The translations under genes and the position numbers were made by a program. This document shows, in pieces, positions 8,275 to 17,127 of a stretch of 64,000 nucleotides of DNA. Origin of the DNA: a virus; IMG/VR virus record IMGVR_UViG_3300023174_004998, positions 32,551-96,550 of that record; one strand, 5' to 3'. The number at the start of each line of letters is the position of its first letter. The stretch's first letter is position 1. The notes beneath the pieces are model-generated. The model had not been told where the DNA came from and did not search any database. It saw only the letters and a list, made by a program, of their open reading frames with translations.

Positions 8275-9815
8275 TACACTTGATTTTCTAGTTGGTCTAG
8301 CAAGGTTTCATCAAATTCTTCTACAGGCACAACTTCTTCTTCGACATCAAATAAGTTATTAAACATAGTGTGAGCATTGGTAGCACGTTTACCAGTAAAG
8401 CCTCTTGTGCCCACTACCCTTTCCCATATTGTAGCATACTCATCAATTATTGCCAAGCTCTTTTGGCGATCACGGGCGGCAAACACTCGATCTATAATAG
8501 GGCGTACATCAAAGTCTGGGTTGATTGGGTGAACCATCATGTCTGGTGACTCGCCTGCATCGTAGCGTCGATTGGCTTCTTGCACTGCTCGAATATGGTG
8601 CCAAACATTATGTCCCATCATCAGTGCGTAACTAAAACTATCCCATGAAGTACGACCTTCTTTGCCAATCTTATTTAGGTCACCAGGTTTGTAGATACAA
8701 ACATCTTTGATGGCCATTCTGGCAGAAATCGGTGAGTCTTCAAACACATCATGTATGTTATCCTGTAACACAGCATCTCTAAAGGTGCGATTGTCTGTAG
8801 CATACTTTTTGTCATCAGCTGTGGGGCTCATCATGTACGACCACTTGCCACGATTGGCTGTACGAAGTTGAGTATAGATCTGTCCGTTGGCAGTGGCCAG
8901 GAACGGTGATGCACAGTCAAACGATATAGTAAAGTTGGCATTGTGATATTTGCGGATAGCACGTTGAATGTCTGTGAGTAGCACAGCCCACTCTAGTTTT
9001 GATGTGCCCAAGAAGTGCATCCAATCGTGTACACCTTTTTCCAACAATCCATCGTGTATCAAATGCACCAAGCGTTTGAGAACCAAGTGTACATCACACA
9101 TGTTCTGACCTCCCATGCCCCAGCCGTTGAAATGCTTGTTTGGGTACTTGTTGGGATCTGAATAGTGTTTCATGAGATCATACCAATGATCAGCTTCGGC
9201 ATGATTACCACCTTGTAATACGTTTAAGATCTTGGTGTCACCGTAGCGATTGGCAATCCAGAACTCGTTGTTGTATTGTGTAGCTGTCACAGCATCTTCA
9301 TAGCTGTGAATACCCGACGCCTTGGCTGCCACTGGATCACGAAATGTCCATGTAGGAATATCCATGGTCATGCCATAAGTGGATATGCCCATTTGCCATT
9401 TAAGAACTTTCTCTCGTTGTTGCTCTGACTTTTTATCTGTAGGGTCTGCCCAACGACCAGGCCACACACCTTTGGCAATCTGGAATCCGCCTGAGTCTGC
9501 TAACATAATAGTGTTAGGATCTCTGTTGCGAACCATGTCTTCTTTGGCATCAAACTTGTTCAAGTCTAAATTGGCGTGTCCAGCTGAATACAACGACCAA
9601 CGATATGGAAACAAGGCCTTGGTTGGATTGAGCCAGTTCATACTTTCCATGTCACCAATTCCCGATGGTAGGCGGCCCGGGTCAAGACCTACTCCGTGTC
9701 GCTCACGTCCAATGTATCCAGCATAAAAACTGCTGATAGCAGGAAGAAACACAGCATAGTCGCTTTGTTTAGCAGTTAAATTGTCCTGTACTAGTTGTTC
9801 TGGTTCTCTGTCCAT
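8274..9815 (-). CDS. tRNA-guanine-transglycosylase-fold protein, DpdA-like (DNA 7-deazaguanine transglycosylase candidate)
   Basis: 513 residues from ATG 9815. The TGT signature is clear: ADSGGFQ (106-112), a VLQGG loop (199-203), GWGMGGQ (231-237) at the base-recognition loop, and HFLGTSKLEWA (268-277). SFDCASPFLATANGQIYT follows, and its Asp300 lines up with the nucleophile of TGT (FDCVxPT). TGT swaps guanine for a 7-deazaguanine in tRNA; the phage/bacterial DpdA branch does this in DNA. No CxCxxC zinc site of bacterial Tgt is visible, and the length exceeds Tgt, both compatible with a DpdA. FolE and a QueD-like protein nearby support a preQ0-type DNA modification. QueE and QueC are not in this window. 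Confidence 0.8.
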   Translation of the reverse strand: MDREPEQLVQDNLTAKQSDYAVFLPAISSFYAGYIGRERHGVGLDPGRLPSGIGDMESMNWLNPTKALFPYRWSLYSAGHANLDLNKFDAKEDMVRNRDPNTIMLADSGGFQIAKGVWPGRWADPTDKKSEQQREKVLKWQMGISTYGMTMDIPTWTFRDPVAAKASGIHSYEDAVTATQYNNEFWIANRYGDTKILNVLQGGNHAEADHWYDLMKHYSDPNKYPNKHFNGWGMGGQNMCDVHLVLKRLVHLIHDGLLEKGVHDWMHFLGTSKLEWAVLLTDIQRAIRKYHNANFTISFDCASPFLATANGQIYTQLRTANRGKWSYMMSPTADDKKYATDNRTFRDAVLQDNIHDVFEDSPISARMAIKDVCIYKPGDLNKIGKEGRTSWDSFSYALMMGHNVWHHIRAVQEANRRYDAGESPDMMVHPINPDFDVRPIIDRVFAARDRQKSLAIIDEYATIWERVVGTRGFTGKRATNAHTMFNNLFDVEEEVVPVEEFDETLLDQLENQV

Positions 9816-10438
9816 TTGTGGTTCTTTGCTCGTGTTATCAATCTGTATCCGCCGTGGTCTATAGGAGCCCACACAAAAAAATCATCGTGTACTTGTTGAG
9901 TAGTTGGCGGTTGCTTGTCCTCAGTTTGTATGCTCCAGTCAGGGAAAATATGAAATCTATGATTGGGTATTTCTACCAAGGTATTCACACCCAACGGTCC
10001 ATAGTGAACACATTTGCCCCACGCACTTCCTAAAATAATCCAATCTTGTACTTCTGGCCAATAGTAATGCCCTTGATGTATAAAAGTTTCTCTTCTACTT
10101 AGGTGCACCGTTTGTTGATCAAATAATTTGTCATGTATGAGTCGAGTTGTGTGACACTCACCGGCATTTTTAATCAAATCAAACAGGGCATTATCATTGA
10201 CCTGACTGTTGATAGTATCAGCGGCCCAATGATAGTTCTTAAGTGTATTATAAATGCTTTTATCTGAATAGTCAATGACTATATTGGTTGTACAGTTTAC
10301 TACACCAGCAATGGGATATTGAGCCAATTGAGTCAGAGCATTTTGATAAAACTCATTGTTGGTGTCATCCTGCCAAACGTCAATGCAAAGCACTCCCCAA
10401 ACCGGAGGTGCTTTGTATCGTACTACATCTCTAATCAC
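9791..10438 (-). CDS. Hypothetical protein, 215 aa
   Basis: Not recognised. It begins MIRDVVRYKAPPVWGVLCID and has a Trp/Tyr/His-rich middle (YYWPEVQDWIILGSAWGKCV). The opening beta-strand GVLCIDVWQDD followed by Asn/Thr-rich text could be a Rossmann-like or isochorismatase-like start, but catalytic residues cannot be assigned. It overlaps gp45 by ATGA and the TGT-like gene by 25 nt, linking replication to the modification genes. Confidence 0.7.
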   Translation of the reverse strand: MIRDVVRYKAPPVWGVLCIDVWQDDTNNEFYQNALTQLAQYPIAGVVNCTTNIVIDYSDKSIYNTLKNYHWAADTINSQVNDNALFDLIKNAGECHTTRLIHDKLFDQQTVHLSRRETFIHQGHYYWPEVQDWIILGSAWGKCVHYGPLGVNTLVEIPNHRFHIFPDWSIQTEDKQPPTTQQVHDDFFVWAPIDHGGYRLITRAKNHKWTENQNN

Positions 10439-11166
10439 TTGCTGAGTGCTGGAAGGATATAATCATAAACAGCAATACCGCTGTCAACTGTGATCTTTGT
10501 AGCACCATCATCACTGATACGCACAGTTTTGTCTCCTGTGAGATTCATGATAGAAATAAACTGTGACACTGGCCATAACCAAGGGCGGGTAAGTTTACCT
10601 GATACGCCTGGTTGAAACACAAAGTCACCTGCGTGTGTGCTATGATCGCCAAAGAAAAACTTCAAGTCGCCGTTTTCTGTCTTGGCCATGAAGTTTGGAG
10701 TCTCTGCGTTGGCCTGTGCCTGCATCTTGAGACGTTGAATAGCGGCCACTGTGGGCTCAAACTCCACTGCCCATGGCACCGGTTTCATTTTAAATTGTTT
10801 GAGCTGTTCTGCAACAACTTCTGACACCATGAAACGATAGTCGTTCTTGAAGTCGCCGACCTTGTTTTCAAAGTGTAAGCCCACTGGACTATCAACACCG
10901 TTGCGGTTTTGCCGGGTCACTGTGATTTGTGCATCTTCTTTGTACTCTTGTAAGTTTAACAAGATTTTGAGCTTGCCAAGATTTGGCATACCAAATGTGC
11001 CAATGAAGTCTGCCACTGGCGTGGCAAACTTGGCCTGCAATACCACGCTCTTGTCTGTGGCTACACCATCAATGGTGGTCTCTTTGTCTGTGCCTGTGAT
11101 CTTGATCAATTCAATACACCCAAGATCATAAGTGTGTTCTACTAAATCTAATAAATTATCTCTCAT
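10435..11166 (-). CDS. 45: Sliding clamp, T4 gp45-like
   Basis: 243 residues with the pattern of the T4-like processivity clamp: an N-terminal helix region, repeated beta-rich halves and the C-terminal end GIAVYDYILPALSK. The trimeric ring tethers gp43 to DNA and, in T4, also activates late transcription through gp55/gp33. The gene is preceded by AGGAGAAAACG and lies between gp43/methyltransferase and the 215-aa unknown. gp44 is far away, at 48-49 kb. Confidence 0.85.
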   Translation of the reverse strand: MRDNLLDLVEHTYDLGCIELIKITGTDKETTIDGVATDKSVVLQAKFATPVADFIGTFGMPNLGKLKILLNLQEYKEDAQITVTRQNRNGVDSPVGLHFENKVGDFKNDYRFMVSEVVAEQLKQFKMKPVPWAVEFEPTVAAIQRLKMQAQANAETPNFMAKTENGDLKFFFGDHSTHAGDFVFQPGVSGKLTRPWLWPVSQFISIMNLTGDKTVRISDDGATKITVDSGIAVYDYILPALSK

Positions 11167-11178
11167 CGTTTTCTCCTA

Positions 11179-12123
11179 TTAAATGCTTGATATTCTGCCT
11201 AGTGTTTGCCCGCCTCGTAAACTGGTTTTAGTTCCGGACTTCTGTAACTCCAACCAACTTACATTATTTTCCAAATCAAAACTTGATGCTATTCTAAAAC
11301 CAATTTTTTCAGCCATGGCCTTGACACGTTTGCCTGGTGTATAACAATAATACGAATTTTCAAAATTGTCAACCCCTATTGGATAATCGCAATTATTGTA
11401 AGTGAATATCACCATACCTCCGGGTCTAAGCAATAGATGTATTTCTTTGAGATACCGTTCAATCAACTCCAGAGGACGGAAGTTAAAAAAATCCACAGCC
11501 ACAATCAATCCAAATTGATGTTGTGGAAGTTGATGAAATATACGTTTCTCATTTTCTTTGACAGTGTAGTATCTTACCCGAGTTTGATATTCCGGGGTCC
11601 ACATCTTCTTGACATTTTTAAATAATTCTGGATCAGTGTCTACCAGGTACAATGGATCACACGCAGTGAGATGTTGAGAAATATCACCGTATGCCGGTCT
11701 TATTTCCATGGCTGGCCATTTCCAATGCCCAAGATCTCTAATCCTGCCAGAGAAGAAGTCCAGTGTTTCTTGTTGATATAAAAGTTTCTTAAAGTTGTGT
11801 CTATCTAAAATATAGTCAGCAGAGTCGTTGACGCCTTCTTGATAAACTGTTTGACTTTTAGCATAGTATGGTTCCTCTACACTTTTAACAAAGCCATCCA
11901 GAGCTTGTTTAAATCGCTGTATGTCCTGATCAATGGTGTCGAGTGTGTCTAATGCTAATTTTTTATTGTCCTTCATAGCGGTCTTGATGTTGTCAAAATC
12001 TATATTTTGCACATCAAGGTCAGTGATTACATGTTGTAGTAGGCTTTCAATTTCATCGTAGACATGCTTGACACTGAGATTGTCAACCATGAACTTATAG
12101 GTGATTAGTCGGCTGAGTTTCAT
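11179..12123 (-). CDS. Class I SAM-dependent methyltransferase-like protein
   Basis: 314 residues. The N-terminal 110 residues are helical and Asp/Lys/Gln-rich, probably coiled coil. The rest resembles a SAM methyltransferase: a YLVDTDPELF acidic strand end, LIVAVDFFNF at motif IV, and HLLLRPGGMVIFTYNN at the post-motif V strand. A classical GxGxG is not obvious. The C-terminus ends in a Ser/Gly/Arg-rich tail. The gene overlaps gp43 by ATGA. Substrate is unknown; DNA, a cap-like structure or a small molecule are possible. Confidence 0.65.
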   Translation of the reverse strand: MKLSRLITYKFMVDNLSVKHVYDEIESLLQHVITDLDVQNIDFDNIKTAMKDNKKLALDTLDTIDQDIQRFKQALDGFVKSVEEPYYAKSQTVYQEGVNDSADYILDRHNFKKLLYQQETLDFFSGRIRDLGHWKWPAMEIRPAYGDISQHLTACDPLYLVDTDPELFKNVKKMWTPEYQTRVRYYTVKENEKRIFHQLPQHQFGLIVAVDFFNFRPLELIERYLKEIHLLLRPGGMVIFTYNNCDYPIGVDNFENSYYCYTPGKRVKAMAEKIGFRIASSFDLENNVSWLELQKSGTKTSLRGGQTLGRISSI

Positions 12124-14780
12124 TCAAATGTAAACAATGATTGGAAAGTGTTTGTTGTGTTGGTAGCTGATCCTAGATCCCATTCTAACACTCCCAACAA
12201 GTTGTTGATCTTTTGATCTACCACAGTGGCTTCCATTTCTGCATCGTCAAATGGCAATTCTTTAAACCATTGCGGCAAGTGCATCTCATCTGTGGGGTAG
12301 CCAATTGAAGTCCATCCCAGGGCATTGCTCTTGAGTTTGCATACAATGGTCTTCATACCATCAACGATTTGCAATGAATAGTTATCGCTGTTCATCCGAC
12401 GCATGTTGTTCCAGTTCATGGCTGCTCGCACATGTCCAGGCATGTTGGCACGACCTTCACGTTCTTCTTTCTTTTGATACTGAGTGAGATTGTTTACACG
12501 TTTGGGACTACCCTTCTCCCAACCTGGCCGCTCGGTAAATTCGTATTTGAATTTGCGTATAATTTCAATGATCTCATCTCGTTGACTACCGTTGAGCACA
12601 CGCTCTAACAAGTCCCACAAAAAGTCTTGAATGACTTTGGGTGTATCGGATCTCTTTAAATCCAAGCCCATGGCTTTGATTGATCCTGTTTTTCCATCAA
12701 CGTCCTTGCGCTTGCCTTCTTTGTCATAGATATTGACGGCATAACGTTTCTTGGTAATGAATAAACTGCGACCTGCTACAAGTTCACGACCGCCTTTGAT
12801 AATTGAACCCATTTCTCTAGGGCAATGAAATGCTCGCTCCATGAAGCCTGGAAAACTATCGTTGACTTGATCAGCAATACTGTCGTAGAGTTGTACGCAC
12901 ATTTCTTTTGACCATTCCATGCGACCTTCTTTGACTTCTTTAGACAATACTGGCCAGGCACTAAAGTATACAGAATCTGTGTCACCATAGATGATAGCTT
13001 CGCCTACGTGATCATACTTGCCAGTGATACATTCGTTGACATAGGCATCCATGTGATAGGCAATGGCACGTCCTGTCAGCGTGGTTGATTGTCCAATGCG
13101 TTTGTCAAAGAATCTACAACCAGGGTTCAAGATGGCACCATACAGTGAATTCAAGTTAATCTTCTTGACCAACTGACGCTTGTCCCAAAACTCTTGCTCT
13201 GCTTTATCTGTAGATTCTTTTAGTTTGGCCTGTAGTTCTTTGCGTTCTCTATACCAACGTGCCAGCAAGCCGGGAATAACACCTTCACTTTCAAAGGTAA
13301 AGATTGTGCCATTGGCCGACAGGATCCAAGGCTGATTGCTATCAAAGATCATCTTCCATACTTCTGGAGCAGAGTGTACAGTTTCTTCTCCATCCTGCCA
13401 GTCTATGGTGATCTCTGTGCCACGTTGTTGTTCCATCACTGCTGTGTATTCAAGGCTTCCAAACAAACCTTCCCAGGCCGCCGCAAAGCTGGACCCAGAG
13501 TTCATTTTGTCCCGGATATACCTATCAGTCATTGTTGGCCGGAGTTGTCCGATAATGGTTTCTGGCGCCATGTTAAGGGCTCTAATAGCCGAGGGATACA
13601 GCGAGTTGATGTCAATGGCACCGACCCATTCGTGGATGCCTTTTTTGGGATAAGCAACATAGGCACCTGCGGCTTGTGTATCTTCATCTGTGAGTCTCTC
13701 TTTGCGGTTGGGAACTACTAGTCCACGTTCGTGGGCTTCATTGATGATGGCCTGTTCAGTTACAGCCACAGCACCCATGGTTGTTTGCAACAACACAGTG
13801 TTGGCATGTGCTAGTTCGTTGGCAAGGTCTAGAAATCGTAACTTTTTGTCCAAGCGGGCAAGCAACATGGTGTCCTGCCTGTTGTAGTCGATGAATGTCT
13901 TGAAGTTTTGATTGTATAGCTGATCCAGCGTTCCCTCAAACTGAGTTTTTCTCTCTCCAAGCTCATGATCGCCGATGGCATCCAGCGAGTAGGAATGACG
14001 TTCTTCATATGTGTATTTCCTATAAAGTTGCATATAGTCCATGTGTACTCGACCAATCAAGTCAAAGGTCAAGTTTTCTGCACCAAAGCGTTCAAAGGTG
14101 CGTTGCTTGGGAAATTGATTCCACAAACACATGCGACGTGTGTCGTCTTTGCTGAGTACACGAGTGATACGTTGTACTGTATACGGTATATCAAAGCCCT
14201 CTGAGTTCCAGCCACTCAACACATCTGCATCGTCGATGAGATCCAAGAACGTGTTCAACATGTCCTCTTCACGATCAAACAGCATGGTATTTTCAAACTG
14301 GCCAGCGATCTCTTTGGCAGTTTCTGCGCTCATTGACTTGGGAGGAATTACCAAGGTAACCAACTGGTCCAACCAATCAAGATACAGAGATATAGCAGTG
14401 ATAGGGTTGAATGGATCGTCAGGCTTGGAGAATCCACGCTCGGGGTCAAAGTCTACCTCAATGTCAAAGAAACATGTTTGCAGTCGAGGTGCATCCTGGC
14501 CTTTGTAGTTGTCTTCAAAGCATCGAAACACAGGATTGATATCCGACTCATAGATACCTTTGCCTGATTGTATGCGTAGTTCTTTGCGGAACTCTTTGTT
14601 GTTGCGGGTGGAAAATCTTGAAACAGGGTTGCCGTAGATACTACGGAACTTGCCTCGAGGATCATCATAGTAGAACACGTATGTGGCTGGGTACTCGCGA
14701 TACTCGCGAAGACCATTCCGGCGTTCTACTACATGAATGCGATCGTGTTCACGATCAAATAGTGCGTCTACGTAACTCAT
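12120..14780 (-). CDS. 43: DNA polymerase, family B, T4 gp43-like
   Basis: 886 residues with all family B motifs. Exonuclease motifs are FFDIEVDFD, LSGWNSEGFDIPY and YNRQDTMLL. Polymerase motifs are A (DINSLYPSAIRALN), B (KKINLNSLYGAILN) and C (YGDTDSVYF). Both activities should be intact. The ATG at 14780 has CTGGAG seven nt upstream. The gene is followed by a methyltransferase and gp45. Its own sigma70-like promoter overlaps the end of the DsbA-like gene, giving it early expression. Confidence 0.95.
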   Translation of the reverse strand: MSYVDALFDREHDRIHVVERRNGLREYREYPATYVFYYDDPRGKFRSIYGNPVSRFSTRNNKEFRKELRIQSGKGIYESDINPVFRCFEDNYKGQDAPRLQTCFFDIEVDFDPERGFSKPDDPFNPITAISLYLDWLDQLVTLVIPPKSMSAETAKEIAGQFENTMLFDREEDMLNTFLDLIDDADVLSGWNSEGFDIPYTVQRITRVLSKDDTRRMCLWNQFPKQRTFERFGAENLTFDLIGRVHMDYMQLYRKYTYEERHSYSLDAIGDHELGERKTQFEGTLDQLYNQNFKTFIDYNRQDTMLLARLDKKLRFLDLANELAHANTVLLQTTMGAVAVTEQAIINEAHERGLVVPNRKERLTDEDTQAAGAYVAYPKKGIHEWVGAIDINSLYPSAIRALNMAPETIIGQLRPTMTDRYIRDKMNSGSSFAAAWEGLFGSLEYTAVMEQQRGTEITIDWQDGEETVHSAPEVWKMIFDSNQPWILSANGTIFTFESEGVIPGLLARWYRERKELQAKLKESTDKAEQEFWDKRQLVKKINLNSLYGAILNPGCRFFDKRIGQSTTLTGRAIAYHMDAYVNECITGKYDHVGEAIIYGDTDSVYFSAWPVLSKEVKEGRMEWSKEMCVQLYDSIADQVNDSFPGFMERAFHCPREMGSIIKGGRELVAGRSLFITKKRYAVNIYDKEGKRKDVDGKTGSIKAMGLDLKRSDTPKVIQDFLWDLLERVLNGSQRDEIIEIIRKFKYEFTERPGWEKGSPKRVNNLTQYQKKEEREGRANMPGHVRAAMNWNNMRRMNSDNYSLQIVDGMKTIVCKLKSNALGWTSIGYPTDEMHLPQWFKELPFDDAEMEATVVDQKINNLLGVLEWDLGSATNTTNTFQSLFTFE

Positions 14781-14860
14781 TTTTCTCCAGGTGGCTTATG
14801 GCCCACTCATGCCGTTCTTCATGCCCGTGTCGTGGGCGAGGCGCTGTTGTGATAACAGTA

Positions 14861-14888
14861 ATTATAGAGTTTTGCCGACAGTGGTCAA
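14861..14888 (-). promoter_or_regulatory. Sigma70-like promoter of gp43
   Basis: Minus strand TTGACC (14888-14883), 16-nt spacer, TATAAT (14866-14861), about 80 nt before ATG 14780. Confidence 0.6.
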
Positions 14889-15122
14889 AATTGTTTCCAA
14901 CAAAGCATGGTCTTGTTGCTCGCGACCAAATTCAGCCTTGTGTGCCAACTTGATGGCTTTTTTGAGAATGTTGGGTTTGATATCCATTTCTTCTGCCACA
15001 GCCTTGATAGTGTCACTGAGTCCACCATTGAGTGTTTCGATCTCGTGCATGACCTGCATGCCTTCGTTGATGATCTGTGTAAGTTTGGCTTTTTGTTCGC
15101 CTGAAAAAACTCGATTGTCCAT
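14862..15122 (-). CDS. DsbA-like dsDNA-binding protein, 86 aa
   Basis: A small all-helical protein with LNGGLSDTIKAVAEEMDI and a KPNILKKAIKLAHKAEF helix. This recalls T4 DsbA, a DNA-binding protein near late promoters, and its cyanophage relatives. Similarity is by pattern and size only. It has a strong sigma70-like promoter and AAGGAG upstream of ATG 15122. It is transcribed towards gp43. Confidence 0.6.
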   Translation of the reverse strand: MDNRVFSGEQKAKLTQIINEGMQVMHEIETLNGGLSDTIKAVAEEMDIKPNILKKAIKLAHKAEFGREQQDHALLETILTTVGKTL

Positions 15123-15146
15123 GTTTAAAAATCTCCTTGTTCAGCT

Positions 15147-15175
15147 ATTATATAACAGATCTTTTGGAAAGTCAA
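15147..15175 (-). promoter_or_regulatory. Strong sigma70-like promoter
   Basis: Minus strand TTGACT (15175-15170), 17-nt spacer, TATAAT (15152-15147), 25 nt before ATG 15122. The remaining intergenic DNA to 15278 holds only a small GC-rich inverted repeat around 15236-15252, without a T-run. Confidence 0.75.
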
Positions 15176-15278
15176 ACAGTTTTGGTAAAGATGCTCACTT
15201 TTGACTTACTAACGGGTAGCGAATCCTTTTCAGTCAGGCCAGCAGCCGGCCACGCACCATAGCGGTCCTAAGGTGTGT

Positions 15279-15917
15279 TCATGCCCATGCCACCATTTTG
15301 AATCTTTCTTGGGGTATGCCAAAGTAATTGCATTTCCAATCACTCTGTGCAAAGAAATCCAAATGATGCCATTGGTCTTTGTGCTTCAGTATATCTCGAC
15401 CGGCCTGTTGCCAATTGATACTGTTTATTTTTTGTTCCATCTTTTGTCGAACTGCATCCACTTCTACAAAATCAAAACCGTCGTATTCCCAATGTAGAAC
15501 TTCAAACGCATTGCCTTCACGATCCACCCAGTCTATAGAAAAGTCTAGTCCCCATTTTGGCCTTAACTGTATGAGCTTGTGGCACAAGGGCATTTGCTCA
15601 CTCCACTGTAGAAGTTGTTCTCGCGCCCGATCGGCATATCCCTTGCGTTCAAATAGATAGCTGTGATTCAACACAGCACCTTCTATGCGATGGCCTTGTT
15701 CAAACCAAGGTGTCTTGATAGCATGCCGATGTTCTCTATGATTGAAGAATTTGGTTTTATTGCAGTTGGCAAATCTCTTTTCCAACGGACAAAGATCAAA
15801 TCCATTTTGATCAAACAGTGCAAAGTCTTCGACCAATGGCACAAACAGCATAGAGTCAGTGGCTGAATGCCAATACCCATCTGGGTCAAACTTATTGTTG
15901 GTCAGGCGTAGCATTTC
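15279..15917 (-). CDS. Hypothetical protein, 212 aa
   Basis: Not recognised. Rich in Trp, His, Asp and Phe, with a charged RPKWGLDFSIDWVDREG block that looks like a beta-hairpin with conserved acids. I take ATG 15917 (MLRLTNNKFDPDGYW); an ATG at 15959 would add 14 residues but deepen the overlap with the GIY-YIG gene. The overlap of about 26 nt keeps it in the capsid-internal polycistron. Confidence 0.65.
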   Translation of the reverse strand, partial: EMLRLTNNKFDPDGYWHSATDSMLFVPLVEDFALFDQNGFDLCPLEKRFANCNKTKFFNHREHRHAIKTPWFEQGHRIEGAVLNHSYLFERKGYADRAREQLLQWSEQMPLCHKLIQLRPKWGLDFSIDWVDREGNAFEVLHWEYDGFDFVEVDAVRQKMEQKINSINWQQAGRDILKHKDQWHHLDFFAQSDWKCNYFGIPQERFKMVAWA

Positions 15918-16425
15918 TTGGTGTAGGATACCTAGTGGCACTGGGTCGGGTGGGATCATGCTGATAGTTGCAGGCAGGATTGAGCCAGGCAGTGAGTCGG
16001 TCTTCTATGGCCTTGAGTTCTTGTTTCAACTGTGCCTGATTACCGTGTTGTGCCACAGTGGTTATGGGATAGAAACGTAGTTGTACATCTTTTAAATCAT
16101 TGATACCATACCCAGCCGCGGCAAATCGATCGGCAAACTGTTTCCAGTTGTGCATCTGTGCAGCCGAAGTACATTGATCCAATAACTTCTGGATGTGTTT
16201 GTGCCAACGTGCTGTGAAGTTGTCAGCGGCGGCAATGCCCACATAGAAGTAGCCCCAGTCAGGATGTTTCCAAACATAGATGCCCGACTTCTTTGTTTCT
16301 GCTGGACGGTCATTGCGCAGACGTATGGTCAAGCCAGGACGGCCTTCTCGCTGTTTGACCAAGGAATAGATATCGTAGAAATTGTAGGTAACACTACGAC
16401 CCAATTGTATTTCGTTCAATCTCAT
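15892..16425 (-). CDS. GIY-YIG nuclease-domain protein
   Basis: 177 residues with SGIYVWKHP and YFYVGI at the two GIY-YIG strands, followed by a helical ARWHKHIQ containing the usual Arg. A downstream Glu (IEDRLTAWLNP) is a candidate metal ligand. The N-terminus MRLNEIQLG resembles the MRxxEI starts of the neighbouring capsid-internal proteins, though without the E at the expected cleavage point. It could be an injected nuclease or a free-standing endonuclease. The Pro/Thr/Arg tail looks disordered. It overlaps a 23-aa ORF by ATGA. Confidence 0.7.
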   Translation of the reverse strand: MRLNEIQLGRSVTYNFYDIYSLVKQREGRPGLTIRLRNDRPAETKKSGIYVWKHPDWGYFYVGIAAADNFTARWHKHIQKLLDQCTSAAQMHNWKQFADRFAAAGYGINDLKDVQLRFYPITTVAQHGNQAQLKQELKAIEDRLTAWLNPACNYQHDPTRPSATRYPTPRNATPDQQ

Positions 16426-16493
16426 ACTGGTGAGTAAGGGTTGCGATGACGATCATAACCATCGTCTTCTGGATACACTGGATATTCGTTCAT
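16422..16493 (-). CDS. Possible 23-aa peptide
   Basis: ATG 16493 to TGA 16422 encodes 23 residues rich in Tyr, Pro and Asp, with AGGAAG nine nt before the ATG and ATGA coupling to the next gene. It fills the gap between two capsid-internal genes exactly. It may be a real peptide or only a coupling leader. Confidence 0.4.
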   Translation of the reverse strand: MNEYPVYPEDDGYDRHRNPYSPV

Positions 16494-16494
16494 G

Positions 16495-17127
16495 TTATCT
16501 TCCTGCATTGCGTATGGCTGCACCGTTGTTGAAACTCTGGCTCCAGGAGTTAGCAGTACGATTACCTTTGCGAGCACTCCACTCGTAGCCTGCACGATGC
16601 CCTGAACAGTCTTTGGTGCATTGACTGCCTTTGAACATCAGCTCGTTTAGCTGTTCTTCTGTAAGACTTTCATCTAGTTCGTCATCCCCAAACTCCATGT
16701 GGTCATATGGGCCCCAGGGTTTGCCTGTACGACTATCTAGTTCACCTGATTCGTCACCGTGTTCATAGTAGTCATCGCTGTAGATTTCCACACCATCGAA
16801 TGTGCCATTGTAGCCAATGTTAAACCTGCGTGTGACACCGTCAGGACAAACAATGCCACGTTGTAACAATCGTTCTATGTCTTCTTGACTCTTGATACCT
16901 TTTTGCAAGTTGCCAGTATCATACACACCGTTGTACCAAGCTGATGCTAGAGTTCTAAAATAGTCTCCAGAATCACTGCCGCCTCCGGGTGCAAACTCAT
17001 TTAAGTCTTCGTTCTTCTTGCGACCTTGGCAATGAGCACGTTGGCTGAAACCTTTGGGGTTAGAGCAATCTATAGAGCGTTTGTATTTCCGGCTCCATTT
17101 TTCTGAGATGAATTCTTCAGCTCTCAT
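16495..17127 (-). CDS. Putative capsid-internal protein with capsid-targeting N-terminus and basic Cys modules
   Basis: 210 residues from ATG 17127 (ATGA overlap). It starts MRAEEFISE, like the T4 capsid-targeting sequence MKTYQEFIAE removed by gp21 after I/L-x-E. Then comes a basic module (KWSRKYKRSIDC, NPKGFSQRAHCQGRKK) and a second likely cleavage point LNE at 42-44 followed by FAPGGGS, a junction also found in the 1,798-aa protein. The C-terminal module has SQCTKDCSGHRAGYEWSARK and SWSQSFNNGAA. Processing would release a 35-residue basic Cys peptide and a larger acidic part. The proteins probably reside inside the capsid with DNA; function after ejection is unknown. Confidence 0.7.
   Translation of the reverse strand: MRAEEFISEKWSRKYKRSIDCSNPKGFSQRAHCQGRKKNEDLNEFAPGGGSDSGDYFRTLASAWYNGVYDTGNLQKGIKSQEDIERLLQRGIVCPDGVTRRFNIGYNGTFDGVEIYSDDYYEHGDESGELDSRTGKPWGPYDHMEFGDDELDESLTEEQLNELMFKGSQCTKDCSGHRAGYEWSARKGNRTANSWSQSFNNGAAIRNAGR

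Noticed and set aside
15892-16425. GIY-YIG gene as part of a group I intron
   Set aside because: The gene is ATGA-coupled to its neighbours and no split gene flanks it.
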